A DNA stretch of 64,000 nucleotides from Dysosmobacter segnis (GTDB lineage Bacteria; Bacillota; Clostridia; Oscillospirales; Oscillospiraceae), in the NCBI RefSeq assembly GCF_014297285.1, contig NZ_JACOQI010000008.1, positions 97,263-161,262 of the forward strand, in the 5' to 3' direction. The notes below the pieces were generated by a model. The model was not told the DNA's origin. It searched no databases and was given only the letters and a program-made list of their open reading frames with translations. The translations under genes and the position numbers were made by a program. This document shows, piece by piece, positions 63,872 through 64,000 of this stretch. The first letter of the stretch is position 1. Every line of letters begins with the position of its first letter.

Positions 63872-64000
63872 AACTGGGATAAGCCGTGTAATCCCGTGAG
63901 TTTTGTTATCCGAGGAGTTTTCATATCATTCACTTATATCACACCTTTCTAAATTCTGCTGCTGGGATAATATTGCTCAATGCACCACCGTCTTGTATTC

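Overview
The window looks like a chromosomal segment of a gut-type Bacillota (class Clostridia, probably Oscillospiraceae). The evidence is moderately high GC, AGGAGG ribosome-binding sites, consensus sigma-A promoters, lipobox solute-binding proteins, YesMN-type two-component regulation and the IS families present. The species cannot be told from sequence alone.

1-25 kb is a carbohydrate-derivative uptake and catabolism region. It opens inside an ABC importer operon (ATPase, solute-binding protein, one permease) that runs into a small unknown gene, a PHP-domain metallohydrolase, a GH4 glycosidase and a PfkB kinase. On the other strand come a shared UgpC/MsmK-type sugar ATPase and a glucosamine-6-phosphate deaminase. 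A promoter then drives a Gfo/Idh/MocA oxidoreductase, a double-SIS isomerase/deglycase, an MFS permease, a BadF-type sugar kinase and an IolE-like isomerase. A YesM/YesN pair faces an ABC sugar importer that lacks its own ATPase. An FrlD-like kinase and FrlB-like deglycase point to Amadori (fructosamine) use.

22-28 kb is broken up by IS66, IS3 and IS5/IS1182-type remnants, a truncated cupin gene and a truncated GH114-like gene. 28.9-36 kb holds an F-type ATP synthase operon of unusual build. A separate delta gene is missing, and the delta C-terminal domain appears fused to the N-terminus of alpha. Subunit c carries a signal-peptide-like extension. The operon is preceded by a strong promoter, a LysR-type palindrome and a divergent lysR gene.

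37-49 kb contains two PLP-dependent gamma-lyase-type enzymes, a DUF4143 ATPase, a complete TRAP transporter (P, Q, M), a LysR regulator and a BrnQ carrier. This suggests amino-acid or keto-acid uptake and breakdown.

49-64 kb is an accessory mosaic. It has fragments of two tyrosine integrases and of a probable serine recombinase, a tRNA 3' end (att-like site), and an IS3 element interrupted by an IS200 element. It carries four toxin-antitoxin-type modules: Phd-Doc, two AbiE-type systems and HipBA. A D12 DNA adenine methyltransferase is followed by two AbrB-like small proteins, a possible ADP-ribosyltransferase and an unknown protein, then a DUF4314 protein. Several modules have clear promoter/operator palindromes.
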